Program-made: the position numbers and the translations under genes
Notes under the pieces: generated by a model
Databases searched by the model: none
What the model saw: only the letters and a program-made list of their open reading frames with translations
What the model was told of the DNA's origin: nothing
NCBI GenBank assembly: GCA_025449725.1
Contig: JANWIU010000024.1
Span: forward strand, 1-6,686
Origin: Pseudobdellovibrio sp.
GTDB taxonomy: Bacteria > Bdellovibrionota > Bdellovibrionia > Bdellovibrionales > Bdellovibrionaceae
DNA length: 6,686 bases
Reading direction: 5' to 3'
Shown here: in pieces, positions 6,147-6,686 of the stretch
How positions within the stretch are numbered: position 1 is the stretch's first letter
Layout of the letters: every line of letters starts with the position of its first letter

Positions 6147-6383
6147 ATTTCCTGGAAAGCAAACTATGCCGGTCGATAAATGGGCCGGCATCAAAGATTA
6201 ATTTTCTCGAAGCTTCAGAAAATTCTTAGATTTTCTCGTTTTGAAACAGTGAAAATGGAGTGTTGGTACGTCGATTTGGTGTACAACTTTTTTGAGTTCG
6301 ACAAAATTTCAGCTTCTATTAATACTATTTTCATTTTCATCCGGCGTTTAGATTGCATCTAATAATCTTCGGTGGGGAACAAT
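6147..6383. other. Non-coding gap between rpoD and the lipoprotein gene
   Basis: No credible gene lies here. Visible structure: a 7-bp GC-rich inverted repeat, ATGCCGG (6166-6172) with CCGGCAT (6185-6191), not followed by a T run. TTTTCTCG also occurs twice (6202-6209 and 6231-6238), and either copy can pair with AGAAAA at 6217-6222, giving two exclusive hairpins. Nearer the lipoprotein gene, TTGAGT (6292-6297) and the AT-rich stretch at 6317-6329 (with TACTAT at 6324-6329) might be promoter parts, but no pair has good spacing. The 60-codon open frame at 6180-6362 has no ribosome-binding site and looks like chance. Confidence 0.5.
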
Positions 6384-6686
6384 ATGAGACAGTACGTAGG
6401 TATATTACTTTTGTTTATTTTGTCCGGATGTAACGGTGGTTTTAAATCAATTGGCCTTTCTACTGAAGACGCGAGCATCTATACCTTAGCTTGTAAGCAC
6501 GACAAGTGTAATACGCCGGTGCCACGTCAGCCCGGCCCAGCACCTGCGCCTGCACCTGCACCTGCGCCTGCACCTGCGCCTGCACCTGCACCTGCACCTG
6601 CACCTGCACCTGCGCCTGCACCTGCACCTGCACCTGCATCTTCACCAAACGTATATCCTAAAGTTGGGGACATTCCCCTTATTCCA
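6384..6686 (+). CDS. Lipoprotein with Ala-Pro repeat, 3' end outside the window
   Basis: The ATG at 6384 has GGTGGGG (6371-6377) six bases upstream, and the frame stays open to the window end, giving 101 residues. A short lipoprotein signal peptide ends in the lipobox Leu-Ser-Gly-Cys, with Cys16 the likely lipidated residue. The next residue is Asn, not the Asp that retains lipoproteins in the inner membrane in enterobacteria, so the outer membrane is the likely site. Cys37 and Cys42 are four residues apart and could form a disulfide. From about residue 52 an Ala-Pro dipeptide tract runs for 16 units. Such tracts form stiff extended spacers, as in TonB-like or cell-wall-crossing proteins. After it the sequence turns ordinary ('SSPNVYPKVGDIP'), so a functional domain probably follows outside the window. 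I do not recognise the family. Confidence 0.85.
   Translation, partial: MRQYVGILLLFILSGCNGGFKSIGLSTEDASIYTLACKHDKCNTPVPRQPGPAPAPAPAPAPAPAPAPAPAPAPAPAPAPAPAPASSPNVYPKVGDIPLIP
6540..6635 (+). repeat. Hexanucleotide repeat GC(A/G)CCT, 16 copies
   Basis: Sixteen uninterrupted copies of GCACCT, with GCG instead of GCA in copies 2, 5, 7 and 13, encode (Ala-Pro)16 in the lipoprotein. All variation is at the third base of the Ala codon, so the protein repeat is perfect. Six bases equal two codons, so gain or loss of units by slippage keeps the frame and changes only spacer length. Confidence 0.95.

Noticed and set aside
6180..6362. 60-codon open frame in the rpoD-lipoprotein gap
   Set aside because: It has no ribosome-binding site, an irregular composition, no recognisable motif, and overlaps inverted repeats.
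6540..6635. CRISPR or tandem satellite array
   Set aside because: The 6-base unit has no spacers and lies inside a coding frame as an Ala-Pro tract.
6460..6648. Minus-strand open frame with a Val-Gln repeat
   Set aside because: It is the antisense shadow of the Ala-Pro hexanucleotide repeat, with no start signals.

Overview
The window looks like chromosomal core-genome DNA from a Gram-negative bacterium, most likely a Bdellovibrio-like member of the Bdellovibrionota. That placement rests on the feel of the protein sequences, the moderate GC content, a lipobox lipoprotein and a secreted protein with a signal peptide. No ribosomal RNA is present to confirm it.

Layout. (1) Positions 1-414 hold the 3' end of an OmpR-type response regulator, closed by a hairpin terminator. 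(2) Positions 549-953 encode a small exported protein of unknown function with two cysteines. It converges on tadA (998-1528, minus strand), and the two share a bidirectional-looking terminator at about 975-1006. (3) A 102-base divergent gap separates tadA from the main operon. (4) Positions 1631-6093 carry rpsU, a yqeY-family gene, dnaG and rpoD, all on the plus strand with short gaps, closed by a strong GAAA-loop terminator at 6117-6146. (5) After a non-coding gap of about 290 bases, a lipoprotein gene with an Ala-Pro hexanucleotide repeat starts at 6384 and runs off the window.

How the genes work together. The operon is a version of the macromolecular-synthesis operon (rpsU-dnaG-rpoD in enterobacteria), linking translation initiation (S21), primer synthesis for replication (DnaG) and the housekeeping sigma factor (RpoD). 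Here a yqeY gene sits between rpsU and dnaG. The first three genes use GTG, GTG and TTG starts; only rpoD starts with ATG. TadA, divergent from the operon, makes the inosine wobble base of tRNA-Arg, so the block as a whole is information processing.

The most noteworthy signal is the 88-base yqeY-dnaG gap. It contains three copies of a 13-base quasi-palindrome (consensus GWATTCKGAATNC) centred 19 and 21 bases apart. These are followed by an A7-CC/GG-T7 hairpin that embeds the dnaG ribosome-binding site and touches its TTG start codon. The copies can pair with each other in mutually exclusive ways. The position matches that of the terminator between rpsU and dnaG in E. coli, so this is a good candidate for a control point on primase and sigma-factor supply. 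I see no CRISPR array, insertion sequence, tRNA, prophage or defence system here.
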